NCBI RefSeq assembly: GCF_041904905.1
Contig: NZ_JAYRMI010000004.1
Span: 39,857-103,856, forward strand
DNA from: Zoogloea sp041904905
GTDB taxonomy: Bacteria; Pseudomonadota; Gammaproteobacteria; Burkholderiales; Rhodocyclaceae
DNA: 64,000 bases
Direction of reading: 5' to 3'
A program made the translations under genes and the position numbers. Shown one piece after another: positions 40,519-47,915 of the stretch. The notes beneath the pieces are model-generated. The model had not been told where the DNA came from and searched no databases. It worked only from the letters and a program-made list of their open reading frames with translations. Within the stretch, counting starts at the first letter, position 1; every line of letters begins with the position of its first letter.

Positions 40519-40532
40519 TTGATCCACATCAA
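40519..40532. promoter_or_regulatory. Perfect FNR/Anr binding site between fnr and hemN
   Basis: TTGAT-CCAC-ATCAA is a complete match to the FNR consensus TTGAT-N4-ATCAA. Its centre (40525.5) is 61 bases before the hemN ATG, so a class II promoter (site at -41.5) would begin transcription near 40567, about 20 bases upstream of hemN. It lies 52 bases upstream of the fnr ATG on the other strand, suited to autocontrol. Confidence 0.88.
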
Positions 40533-40586
40533 TACGATTTCGGGATGATTCTGCGATTGTTTCGCGGAACTACCAGAACCACACCC

Positions 40587-41981
40587 ATGAACGCGATTCA
40601 CAAAGATCTCATCTTCGATCCCGAGCTCATTCGCAAGTTTGATGTGAATGGCCCGCGCTACACTTCGTATCCGACCGCAGACCGCTTCGTCGAGGCCTTC
40701 AACTCCGACGCGCTGTGCGACTGGCTCGGCAAGAGGTCAATCGGCGGGATTGGCAAACCGCTCTCATTATACTTCCACATCCCCTTCTGCAATACGATCT
40801 GCTACTACTGCGCCTGCAACAAGATCATCACCAAGGATCACGGGCGCTCGGCAAAGTATCTGGACTACCTGGAGAAGGAGATCGATCTGCAGGTTGCCTG
40901 CCTGCAGGGCCCGCGCGAGGTGTTGCAGCTGCACCTGGGCGGCGGAACGCCCACCTTCCTGTCCCACGACGAGCTGCGCCGGCTGATGGGCATGGTCACC
41001 AGGCACTTCACGCTGGTGCCGGACGGCGAATACTCCATCGAGGTGGACCCGCGCAAGGTCGATGAGGCCACCGTCAAGCTGCTGGCCGAGCTGGGTTTCA
41101 ACCGCATGAGCGTCGGCATCCAGGATTTCAACCCGGATGTGCAGAAGGCCGTCAACCGCGTCCAGAGCGAGGAAGAGACCAAGCTCGTGATCGACGCGGC
41201 CCGGGCCCACGGCTTCAAGTCGGTGAGCGTCGACCTGATCTACGGCCTGCCCAAGCAGAACGTCATCAGCTTCAACCGCACCCTTGAGCAGATCCTCGCC
41301 CTGTCGCCGGATCGCCTCTCCATCTACAACTACGCGCACCTGCCCAGCCTGTTCAAGCCCCAGCGCCGCATCGTCGATGCCCAGCTGCCGTCGGGCGAGA
41401 CCAAGCTGCAGATCCTCCAGCTCGCCATCCGCCGCCTCACCGAGGCCGGCTACGTCTACATCGGCATGGACCACTTCGCCAAGCCGACCGACGAGCTTAC
41501 CACCGCCCAGCGTCAGGGCCGCCTGCACCGCAACTTCCAGGGCTACTCGACCTACGCCGAGTGCGACCTGCTGGCCTTCGGCGTCTCCGCCATCGGCAAG
41601 GTGGGCCCCACCTACGCCCAGAACGTCAAGACGCTGGACGAGTACTACGACATCCTCGACACCGGCCGCCTGCCGGTGCTGCGCGGCATCGAGCTGACCC
41701 CCGACGACCTGCTGCGGCGGGCGATCATCCAGGCACTCATGTGCCACTTCGAGCTGTCCATCGAGTCCATCGAGATCGCCCACCTCATCGACTTCAAGAA
41801 GTATTTCGCCGCCGAGCTGGCCGATCTGCGGGAGATGGAAAAGGGCGGTCTGCTGAAGATCGACGACCAGTGGATCAGCGTGCTGCCGGCCGGGCGCATG
41901 CTGGTGCGGGCCATCGCGATGGTGTTCGACCGTTACCTGCGCTCCGACCGGGAGCGGACCCGCTACTCCAAGGTGATCTGA
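40587..41981 (+). CDS. hemN: Oxygen-independent coproporphyrinogen III dehydrogenase
   Basis: A radical SAM enzyme that decarboxylates coproporphyrinogen III to protoporphyrinogen IX without oxygen. At 464 aa it is the true HemN length. The cluster motif is Cys68-x3-Cys72-x2-Cys75, followed by the extra Cys77 typical of HemN (FCNTICYYCAC). NGPRYTSYPTADRF at the N-terminus, LHLGGGTPTFL and SVGIQDFNPDVQKAVNR are family signatures. The ATG at 40587 is used. Expression under low oxygen through the upstream FNR box is expected. Confidence 0.97.
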   Translation: MNAIHKDLIFDPELIRKFDVNGPRYTSYPTADRFVEAFNSDALCDWLGKRSIGGIGKPLSLYFHIPFCNTICYYCACNKIITKDHGRSAKYLDYLEKEIDLQVACLQGPREVLQLHLGGGTPTFLSHDELRRLMGMVTRHFTLVPDGEYSIEVDPRKVDEATVKLLAELGFNRMSVGIQDFNPDVQKAVNRVQSEEETKLVIDAARAHGFKSVSVDLIYGLPKQNVISFNRTLEQILALSPDRLSIYNYAHLPSLFKPQRRIVDAQLPSGETKLQILQLAIRRLTEAGYVYIGMDHFAKPTDELTTAQRQGRLHRNFQGYSTYAECDLLAFGVSAIGKVGPTYAQNVKTLDEYYDILDTGRLPVLRGIELTPDDLLRRAIIQALMCHFELSIESIEIAHLIDFKKYFAAELADLREMEKGGLLKIDDQWISVLPAGRMLVRAIAMVFDRYLRSDRERTRYSKVI

Positions 41982-42071
41982 GCCGCCGCCGTCTGGCCGG
42001 GCTGGCGTGGCAGGACTAAACTATGCGCCCCGTGACTTCGCGGGGCGCTTTTCATTTGCAGGCTCCAAATC

Positions 42072-42788
42072 ATGCCGGAAACCGGTTACTTCGCAGTCTT
42101 CCTGATTGGCCTCCTGGGCGGCACCCATTGCGTGGCCATGTGCGGCGGGATCGTCGGCGCGCTCACCGTGCAGACCATACAGATGCCCGGCCAGACGCGT
42201 CGCGAGTGGCCGCTGCACCTGGCCTACAACCTCGGTCGGATCGGCAGCTACACCCTGGCCGGCGCGGCGATGGGCGCCATCGGCACGGTGGGCATGCTGT
42301 TCAACGACATCCTGCCGGTGCAGCTGGCCCTGTACGTGGCGGCCAACCTGATGCTGGTGGCGCTGGGGCTCTACCTCACCGGCTTCACCCGCGCGCTGGC
42401 TGGGGTCGAGAAGCTGGGCCAGCGGCTGTGGACGCGCATCCAGCCGCTCACCCGGCGCTTCCTGCCGGCGCGCTCGGTGGCCCAGGCGTTTCCCCTTGGC
42501 GTGCTGTGGGGCTTCCTGCCCTGCGGGCTGGTGTACAGCGTGCTGGCCACGGCGCTGGTCACCGGCTCGGCGGAGCGCGGCGCGGCGCTGATGCTGGCCT
42601 TCGGCCTGGGCACGCTGCCCAATCTGCTGCTCGCCGGGCTGCTCCTCAAGCGTCTGCGCGACGTGGTGAAGAACCAACTGGTGCGCACGGGGTCTGGCCT
42701 GGTGGTGCTGGCCTTCGGCGTCTATGGGCTGGTGACCACGCCGTCGCTGGGCAGCAAGCTGTGGAACGGCGTGGTGTGTCACTTCTGA
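42072..42788 (+). CDS. Sulfite exporter TauE/SafE-like (DsbD_2-type) membrane protein
   Basis: A 238-aa polytopic inner-membrane protein. The first helix carries GLLGGTHCVAMCGGIVGAL, a Cys-x3-Cys-Gly metal-thiol-like motif typical of this family. A second GVLWGFLPCGLVYSVLATAL half repeats the pattern. Such proteins commonly sit among cbb3 oxidase maturation and copper transport genes, and here it precedes a CopA-type ATPase; a role in copper or thiol handling is plausible but not shown. The sulfite exporter label comes only from the family name. Confidence 0.85.
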   Translation: MPETGYFAVFLIGLLGGTHCVAMCGGIVGALTVQTIQMPGQTRREWPLHLAYNLGRIGSYTLAGAAMGAIGTVGMLFNDILPVQLALYVAANLMLVALGLYLTGFTRALAGVEKLGQRLWTRIQPLTRRFLPARSVAQAFPLGVLWGFLPCGLVYSVLATALVTGSAERGAALMLAFGLGTLPNLLLAGLLLKRLRDVVKNQLVRTGSGLVVLAFGVYGLVTTPSLGSKLWNGVVCHF

Positions 42789-42838
42789 TTCATTTTTGGG
42801 GTGCGGTGTGATCGATTTGTATCGCATTGCGGGCGGCG

Positions 42839-45241
42839 ATGAGCGAGCCGGCTGAGGGCCGCTTCGATCTGCCCGTTTCGGGCATGAGCTGCGCCGCCTG
42901 CGCGGTGCGCCTCGAGAAGGTGCTCAACCGCCTGCCGGGCGTCGACGCCAAGGTGAACTTCGCCACCGAGAAGGTCCGCATCACCGCTGCGCCCGACGGC
43001 GCGCCCGCCGCCGACATCCTGGGCGCCATCCGCAAGGCCGGCTTCGACGTGGCGCCGCAGGTGCTCGAGCTGGGCATCGGCGGCATGAGCTGCGCGGCCT
43101 GCGCGGCGCGCATCGAAAAGGTGGTCAATCGATTGCCAGGCGTGGAGGGCAACGTCAACTTTGCCGCCGAGACCGCCCGGGTGCGTTTCACGCCGGGGCT
43201 GGCCGACCCGGCCGCCATCGTCGGCGCGATTGCCAGGGCCGGCTTCACCGCCACCCCCATCGCCGGCCGCGACCGCGAAGCCGAGCGTGCCCGCAAGGCC
43301 GCCGAGTTCCGCGCCGAGCTGCGGCTGTTCTGGATCTCGGCGCTGCTGTCGCTGCCTTTCCTCGCGCAGATGATCGGCATGCTCGGGGCCGGGGCCAGCG
43401 GCAGCCTGCACCACGACGAGTGGCTGCCGCGCTGGGCGCAGCTGCTGCTGGCGACGCCGGTGCAGTTCTGGATCGGGCGGCGCTTCTACAAGGGCGCGTG
43501 GTCGTCGCTGCTGGGCGGCGGCGCCAACATGGACGTGCTGGTGGCGCTGGGCACCAGCGTGGCCTACTTCTTCAGCCTGGCGGTGGTGCTGCTCGGGCGT
43601 CACGACCTGCACGTGTACTTCGAGGCGTCGGCCAGCATCATCACCCTGGTGCTGCTGGGCAAGCTGCTGGAGGCCCGGGCCCGGGCGCGCACCTCGGCGG
43701 CGGTCGAGGCGCTCTTGCGCCTGCAGCCGCCCACCGCGCGGATCGAGCGGGACGGGCAGATCGTCGAACTGCCGGTGGCGCAGGTGGTGGCCGGGATGGT
43801 CTTCGTGCTGCGGCCGGGGGATGCGGTGCCGGTGGATGGCGAGGTGCTGTCGGGCGAATCGTCGGCCGACGAGGCGATGCTCACCGGCGAGAGCGTGCCG
43901 GTGGCCAAGGCGCCGGGCGACAAGGTGTTTGCCGCCACCGTGAATGGCGCCGGTGTGCTGCGCTGCCGGGCGGTGGGCGTGGGCGCCGAGACGCTGCTGG
44001 CCGGCATCGTGCGGCTGGTTGAACAAGCCCAGGGCGGCAAGCCGGCGGTGCAGCGGCTGGCCGATCGCATCGCGGCGGTGTTCGTGCCCACCGTGGTGGC
44101 GATCGCCTTCGCGACCTTTTTTGCGTGGTGGTGGATCGGCGGCGAGCTGGCGCCGGCGCTGGTCAATGGCGTGGCGGTGCTGGTGATCGCCTGCCCCTGC
44201 GCGCTGGGCCTCGCCACGCCGACGGCGGTGATGGTGGGCACCGGGCAGGGCGCCCGGGCGGGCATTCTGGTGCGCAACGCTGAGGCCCTGGAACTGGCCG
44301 AGAAAATCAAGACGCTGGTGGTGGACAAGACCGGCACCCTCACCGAAGGCCGGCCGGCGGTGCTGGACGTGCGGGTGGCGCCGGGCGCGCGCCGTGCCGA
44401 CATGCTGGCGCTGGCGGCAAGCCTGGAGGAGACCAGCCATCACCCGCTGGCCCAGGCGGTGGTGGCCGCGGCGCGGGCCGACGGGCTGGCGTGGACGCCG
44501 GCCGGGGCCGTGCAGGCGGTGGGCGGCAAGGGCGTCACCGGCCGCGTGGATGGCCGCGAGGTGGCGGTCGGTTCGCCGGATTTCCTCGCCGAGCGGGGCG
44601 CGGCGCTGCCGGCCGAGGTGCTCGACCCGCTCCTGGCCGCGGCGCTCACGCCGGTAGGCGTGGCGGTGGATGGGGTGGCCCCGGGCGCGCTGGGCGTGGC
44701 CGACCCGCTGCGGGCCACCTCGAAGGCGGCGGTGGCGCGGCTTGCGGCGATGGGCGTGCGGGTGGTGATGCTGACCGGCGATCATCCGGCCGCGGCGGCG
44801 CGCATCGCGGCGGAAGCCGGCATCGCGGAGTTCCGCGCCCAGGTGCTGCCGGGCGACAAGGCGGCGGCCGTCGAGGCGCTGCGGCGCGACGGGCGGGTGG
44901 GTATGGTGGGCGACGGGATCAACGACGCCCCGGCGCTGGCGGCGGCGGATGTGTCGTTCGCCATCGGCGCGGGCTCGGACGTGGCCATCGAGGCGGCGGA
45001 TCTCACGCTGGTGCGCAACGACCTTGACAGCGTGGCCGACGCGATCTCGCTCTCCCGCGCCACGCTGGGCAAGATCCGCCAGAATCTGTTCTTTGCCTTC
45101 GTCTACAACGTGCTGGGCATTCCGGCGGCGGCGCTGGGGCTGCTCAACCCGGTGATCGCCGGCGCGGCGATGGCGATGAGCTCGGTGTCGGTGGTCAGCA
45201 ACTCGCTTCTGCTCAGGCGCTGGCGCGCCGGGCGCAACTGA
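42839..45241 (+). CDS. copA: Copper-translocating P-type ATPase (P1B type)
   Basis: An 800-aa heavy-metal ATPase that pumps Cu(I) (or a similar ion) out of the cytoplasm. There are two N-terminal HMA domains, each with GMSCAACA (Cys near residues 18/21 and again around 86/89). The membrane motif CPCALG marks the Cu(I)/Ag(I) group. DKTGTLTEG is the phosphorylation site, SHHPLAQ the HP motif and GDGINDAPAL the hinge. The ATG at 42839 (MSEPAEG) is preferred to an upstream GTG. A 68-aa copper-chaperone-like gene follows 11 bases later. Whether it serves copper tolerance or cbb3 oxidase assembly cannot be decided. Confidence 0.93.
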   Translation: MSEPAEGRFDLPVSGMSCAACAVRLEKVLNRLPGVDAKVNFATEKVRITAAPDGAPAADILGAIRKAGFDVAPQVLELGIGGMSCAACAARIEKVVNRLPGVEGNVNFAAETARVRFTPGLADPAAIVGAIARAGFTATPIAGRDREAERARKAAEFRAELRLFWISALLSLPFLAQMIGMLGAGASGSLHHDEWLPRWAQLLLATPVQFWIGRRFYKGAWSSLLGGGANMDVLVALGTSVAYFFSLAVVLLGRHDLHVYFEASASIITLVLLGKLLEARARARTSAAVEALLRLQPPTARIERDGQIVELPVAQVVAGMVFVLRPGDAVPVDGEVLSGESSADEAMLTGESVPVAKAPGDKVFAATVNGAGVLRCRAVGVGAETLLAGIVRLVEQAQGGKPAVQRLADRIAAVFVPTVVAIAFATFFAWWWIGGELAPALVNGVAVLVIACPCALGLATPTAVMVGTGQGARAGILVRNAEALELAEKIKTLVVDKTGTLTEGRPAVLDVRVAPGARRADMLALAASLEETSHHPLAQAVVAAARADGLAWTPAGAVQAVGGKGVTGRVDGREVAVGSPDFLAERGAALPAEVLDPLLAAALTPVGVAVDGVAPGALGVADPLRATSKAAVARLAAMGVRVVMLTGDHPAAAARIAAEAGIAEFRAQVLPGDKAAAVEALRRDGRVGMVGDGINDAPALAAADVSFAIGAGSDVAIEAADLTLVRNDLDSVADAISLSRATLGKIRQNLFFAFVYNVLGIPAAALGLLNPVIAGAAMAMSSVSVVSNSLLLRRWRAGRN

Positions 45242-45252
45242 AAGGAAACCAG

Positions 45253-45459
45253 ATGGAAAACGTGACGATCAAGGTGGGCGGCATGAGCTGCCAGGGCTGC
45301 GTGAAGAACGTGACCGGCGCGCTGTCGGCGCTGGCGGGCGTGGCCGGGGTGGCGGTGTCGCTGGAGGCGGGCGAGGCGAAGGTGGATTTCGATCCGGCCA
45401 GGGTGACGCCGGCGGCGCTCAAGTCGGCCATCGAAGATGCCGGTTTCGACGCGACCTGA
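45253..45459 (+). CDS. copZ: CopZ-like heavy-metal-binding chaperone
   Basis: A 68-aa single HMA-domain protein. The metal site is GGMSCQGC in the first loop, with the usual beta-alpha-beta-beta-alpha-beta pattern and the C-terminal ALKSAIEDAGFDAT. It presumably delivers Cu(I) to the ATPase encoded immediately upstream, with which it shares a transcript (11-base gap, AAAGGA ribosome binding site). Confidence 0.9.
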   Translation: MENVTIKVGGMSCQGCVKNVTGALSALAGVAGVAVSLEAGEAKVDFDPARVTPAALKSAIEDAGFDAT

Positions 45460-45475
45460 TTTCATCGGAGTCACT

Positions 45476-45481
45476 TATAAT
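45476..45481 (+). promoter_or_regulatory. -10 element of the ppa promoter
   Basis: A perfect TATAAT, 39 bases before the ppa ATG. No good -35 hexamer is visible at 16-18 bases upstream, so this half-site is the only support. Confidence 0.55.
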
Positions 45482-45519
45482 CGCGGGCTGTTTTCACATA
45501 TCAAGGGAGGCTGAAAAAG

Positions 45520-46047
45520 ATGGGTTTCGATCAAGTCAAGTCCGGCAAGGACGTTCCGAACGACGTCAACGTGATCATCGAGATCTCCGCTCAGGGCGAT
45601 CCGATCAAGTTTGAAGTGGACAAGGACAGCGGCGCCGTCTTCGTCGACCGTTTCATGGGCACCACCCTGCGTTACCCGATCAACTACGGCTACATCCCCC
45701 ACACCGTTGCCGGCGACGGCGACCCGGTGGACGTGCTGGTCGTGGCGCCCTACCCGCTGCAGCCGGGCGTCGTGATCCGCGCCCGTCCGGTGGGCGTGCT
45801 GAAGATGGAAGACGAAGGCGGCGTGGACGCCAAGGTCGTGGCCGTGCCGGTCTCCAAGCTGACCCCGCTGTACGACAACGTGAAGACCCTCGACGACCTG
45901 CCGGAGCTGCTGCTGAAGCAGACCCAGCACTTCTTCGAGCACTACAAGGATCTCGAGCCGGGCAAGTGGGTCAAGGTGACCGGCTGGGGCAGCGTTGAAG
46001 ATGCCAAGCAGGAAATCCTCGACGGCATCGCTGCTGCCAACAAGTAA
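45520..46047 (+). CDS. ppa: Inorganic pyrophosphatase
   Basis: This enzyme hydrolyses pyrophosphate to phosphate, driving biosynthetic reactions in the cytoplasm. At 175 aa it is the family I bacterial length. Active-site landmarks are KFEVDKDSGAVFVDRFM, LRYPINYGYIPHT, the signature DGDPVDVLV and the C-terminal FFEHYKDLEPGKWVKV. The ATG at 45520 has AAGGGAGG upstream. A strong terminator follows. Confidence 0.97.
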   Translation: MGFDQVKSGKDVPNDVNVIIEISAQGDPIKFEVDKDSGAVFVDRFMGTTLRYPINYGYIPHTVAGDGDPVDVLVVAPYPLQPGVVIRARPVGVLKMEDEGGVDAKVVAVPVSKLTPLYDNVKTLDDLPELLLKQTQHFFEHYKDLEPGKWVKVTGWGSVEDAKQEILDGIAAANK

Positions 46048-46066
46048 GCGATCTCCGCGCCGGATG

Positions 46067-46096
46067 AACAAGGCCCGCCCTGTGCGGGCCTTGTTT
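46067..46096 (+). terminator. Rho-independent terminator after ppa
   Basis: AACAAGGCCCGC (46067-46078) pairs with GCGGGCCTTGTT (46084-46095) and runs into TTTTT. The flanking AACAA/TTGTT would also allow some function on the opposite strand. Confidence 0.9.
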
Positions 46097-46141
46097 TTGG
46101 GTGGCCCGGACGGCTTGCCGGCAGTGCGGCTCGCCGGGAGG

Positions 46142-46498
46142 CGCCCGCCTATCCGGAAGACCCTCGCGCCTGTCTCCGGGATACTCGCGAGGGTCTCCGG
46201 GATAGCCGCGCCATGCCGAAAGCCCCGGTCGAGGAGCCGGAAGCCCCAGGTATTGGTCTTTTGGACACACAGTGCCTGTCGTCGGGACCGACGCTTTGGG
46301 CTTTTTGTCTCTCGCGCCGGAAAAATAGACCCAGGCGTGGGGCTTTTTGAGTGAGCGCCCCTATCTGGCCGACACGGGGGGGGTGTCGAAAAGTCTCTCG
46401 CGAGGGGCTTTCAGAGTGAGGTGTCCATTCCAGAAGTGCCAGCGCTGGGGCTTCGGGACGCTCGCGTGGGGCTCGGGGACAGGCGCGTGGGTCTTGGC
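46142..46498. repeat. Second array of degenerate 21-bp-period units in mixed orientation
   Basis: The convergent gap between ppa and the flavoprotein gene divides by eye into about 17 steps of 21 bases. Clear forward units are CTCGCGAGGGTCTCCGGGAT (46184), CTCGCGAGGGGCTTTCAG (46397), CTCGCGTGGGGCTCGGGGAC (46461) and GGCGCGTGGGTCTTGG (46482). Related ones are AGGCGTGGGGCTTTTTG (46333) and AGCGCTGGGGCTTCGG (46441). Inverted units such as GAAAGCCCC (46218) and GGAAGCCCCAGG (46239) alternate with them. AGACCCTCGCG (46158-46168) and CGCGAGGGTCT (46186-46196) form a perfect 11-base inverted pair. The period drifts by one or two bases over the array. No gene is evident here. Sequence is unrelated to the array at 4.7 kb but the period and polarity pattern are the same. 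Confidence 0.65.
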
Positions 46499-46510
46499 GC
46501 CCGGCCCGCC

Positions 46511-47746
46511 TCACACCGCCTGACCGGCCGCGTAGCCGCTGGCCCAGGCCCACTGGAAGTTGTAGCCGCCCAGGTGGCCGGTGACGTCCATCACCTCGCC
46601 CACGAAGTACAGCCCGGGTACGTCGCGCGCCTCCATCGTCTTGGACGACAGCGCCCGCGTATCCACGCCGCCCACGGTGACTTCGGCCTTGGCGTAGCCC
46701 AGGGTGCCGCCGGGGGTGATCGTCCAGCCCTCGAGCGCGGCGGCGATGGCGTCGAGTTCCTTGGGGCTGAACTGATTGATCGGCTTGTTCCAGCCGCGCT
46801 GGTCGCACCAGGCGTGGGCGAAGCGCTTGGGCAGGCGATCCGACAGCAGGTTGCCCAGCAGCGTCTTGCCCCGGGCGCGCTCGGCCAGCCAGGCGCGCAC
46901 GTCTTCGGCAGGGAACAGGTTGACGCTGATGCGGCCGCCGCCCTGGGTGGCGCCCGGCGCGGCGGGGTAGTCGCGGCTCTGCCAGTAGGACGACACCTGC
47001 AGGATCACCGGGCCGGAGAGGCCGCGGTGGGTGAACAGCAGGTTCTCGCGGAAGCGCCCGTCGCCGCATTCGGCCACCGCGTCGAAGGCCATGCCGGCCA
47101 GCTCCTTGTAGATCGCCAGCTCGTCCGGCCCCAGGGTGAGGGGCACCAGCGCCGGCCTGGGCGGCACGATGGGCAGCCCGAACTGTTCGGCGATCTTGTA
47201 GCCGAAGGGCGAGGCGCCGATCTTGGGGATCGACAGCCCGCCGGTGGCGATGACCAGGCTGTCGCAGGCGATGCGCCCGTGGCTGGTGTCGAGGACGAAA
47301 CGCCCGGCGGGCTCGGTGCCGGCGGCGATGTGCTGGATGGTGCAGGGCATGGCCCATTCCACCTTGCCGTCGTCGCAGCCGGCACGCAGCATGTCGATGA
47401 TGTCCTGGGCGGAGTCGTCGCAGAACAGCTGGCCGTGGTCGCGCTCGTGCCAAGCGATGCCGTGGCGCTGGATGCGCTCGAGGAAATGCCCCGGGGTGAA
47501 GCGTGCCAGGGCCGAGCGGCAGAACTGGGGGTTGCGCGACAGGTAGTTGGCGACGCTCACGTCCAGGTTGGTGAAGTTGCAGCGGCCGCCGCCGGAGATG
47601 CGGATCTTCTCAGCCAGCTTGGTGGCGTGGTCGATGATGAGCACGCGGCGTCCGCGCTGGCCGGCTTCGGCGGCGCACATCATGCCGGCGGCGCCGGCGC
47701 CGATCACGACGACATCGAAACGGGCGGGCAGGTGAGGGCGGTTCAT
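46511..47746 (-). CDS. YhiN/HI0933-family flavoprotein
   Basis: A 411-aa FAD-binding protein of the HI0933 (YhiN) family, whose substrate is unknown. The N-terminal dinucleotide fold is DVVVIGAGAAGMMCAAEAGQRG. The family signature AEKIRISGGGRCNFTN follows, and the C-terminal FVGEVMDVTGHLGGYNFQWAWASG closes the FAD site. Other landmarks are LVIATGGLSIPKIGASPFGY and LLFTHRGLSGPVILQ. The gene is convergent with ppa, and the 21-bp array fills the gap almost to its stop codon. Confidence 0.92.
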   Translation of the reverse strand: MNRPHLPARFDVVVIGAGAAGMMCAAEAGQRGRRVLIIDHATKLAEKIRISGGGRCNFTNLDVSVANYLSRNPQFCRSALARFTPGHFLERIQRHGIAWHERDHGQLFCDDSAQDIIDMLRAGCDDGKVEWAMPCTIQHIAAGTEPAGRFVLDTSHGRIACDSLVIATGGLSIPKIGASPFGYKIAEQFGLPIVPPRPALVPLTLGPDELAIYKELAGMAFDAVAECGDGRFRENLLFTHRGLSGPVILQVSSYWQSRDYPAAPGATQGGGRISVNLFPAEDVRAWLAERARGKTLLGNLLSDRLPKRFAHAWCDQRGWNKPINQFSPKELDAIAAALEGWTITPGGTLGYAKAEVTVGGVDTRALSSKTMEARDVPGLYFVGEVMDVTGHLGGYNFQWAWASGYAAGQAV

Positions 47747-47915
47747 CGGGGCGGTGGGGCGGTGACGGGCCCGCAGGATAGTCCGCCCCTTGCCTTATCG
47801 CAAACCCGACGCACGATGCCATTCTCAGGCTCGCTCCGGCCTGCTAGGCTTGAGCGATAAGCAGGCGCGCACCGGATCGGGGCGCGGCGATCAGCAGAAC
47901 AAAAAGGAAGCCGAT

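Noticed and set aside
40468..40527. Upstream start for fnr adding 20 residues
   Set aside because: It would place the coding start inside the perfect FNR box, and the extra residues do not resemble the family; the Met at 40467 fits the normal Fnr N-terminus.
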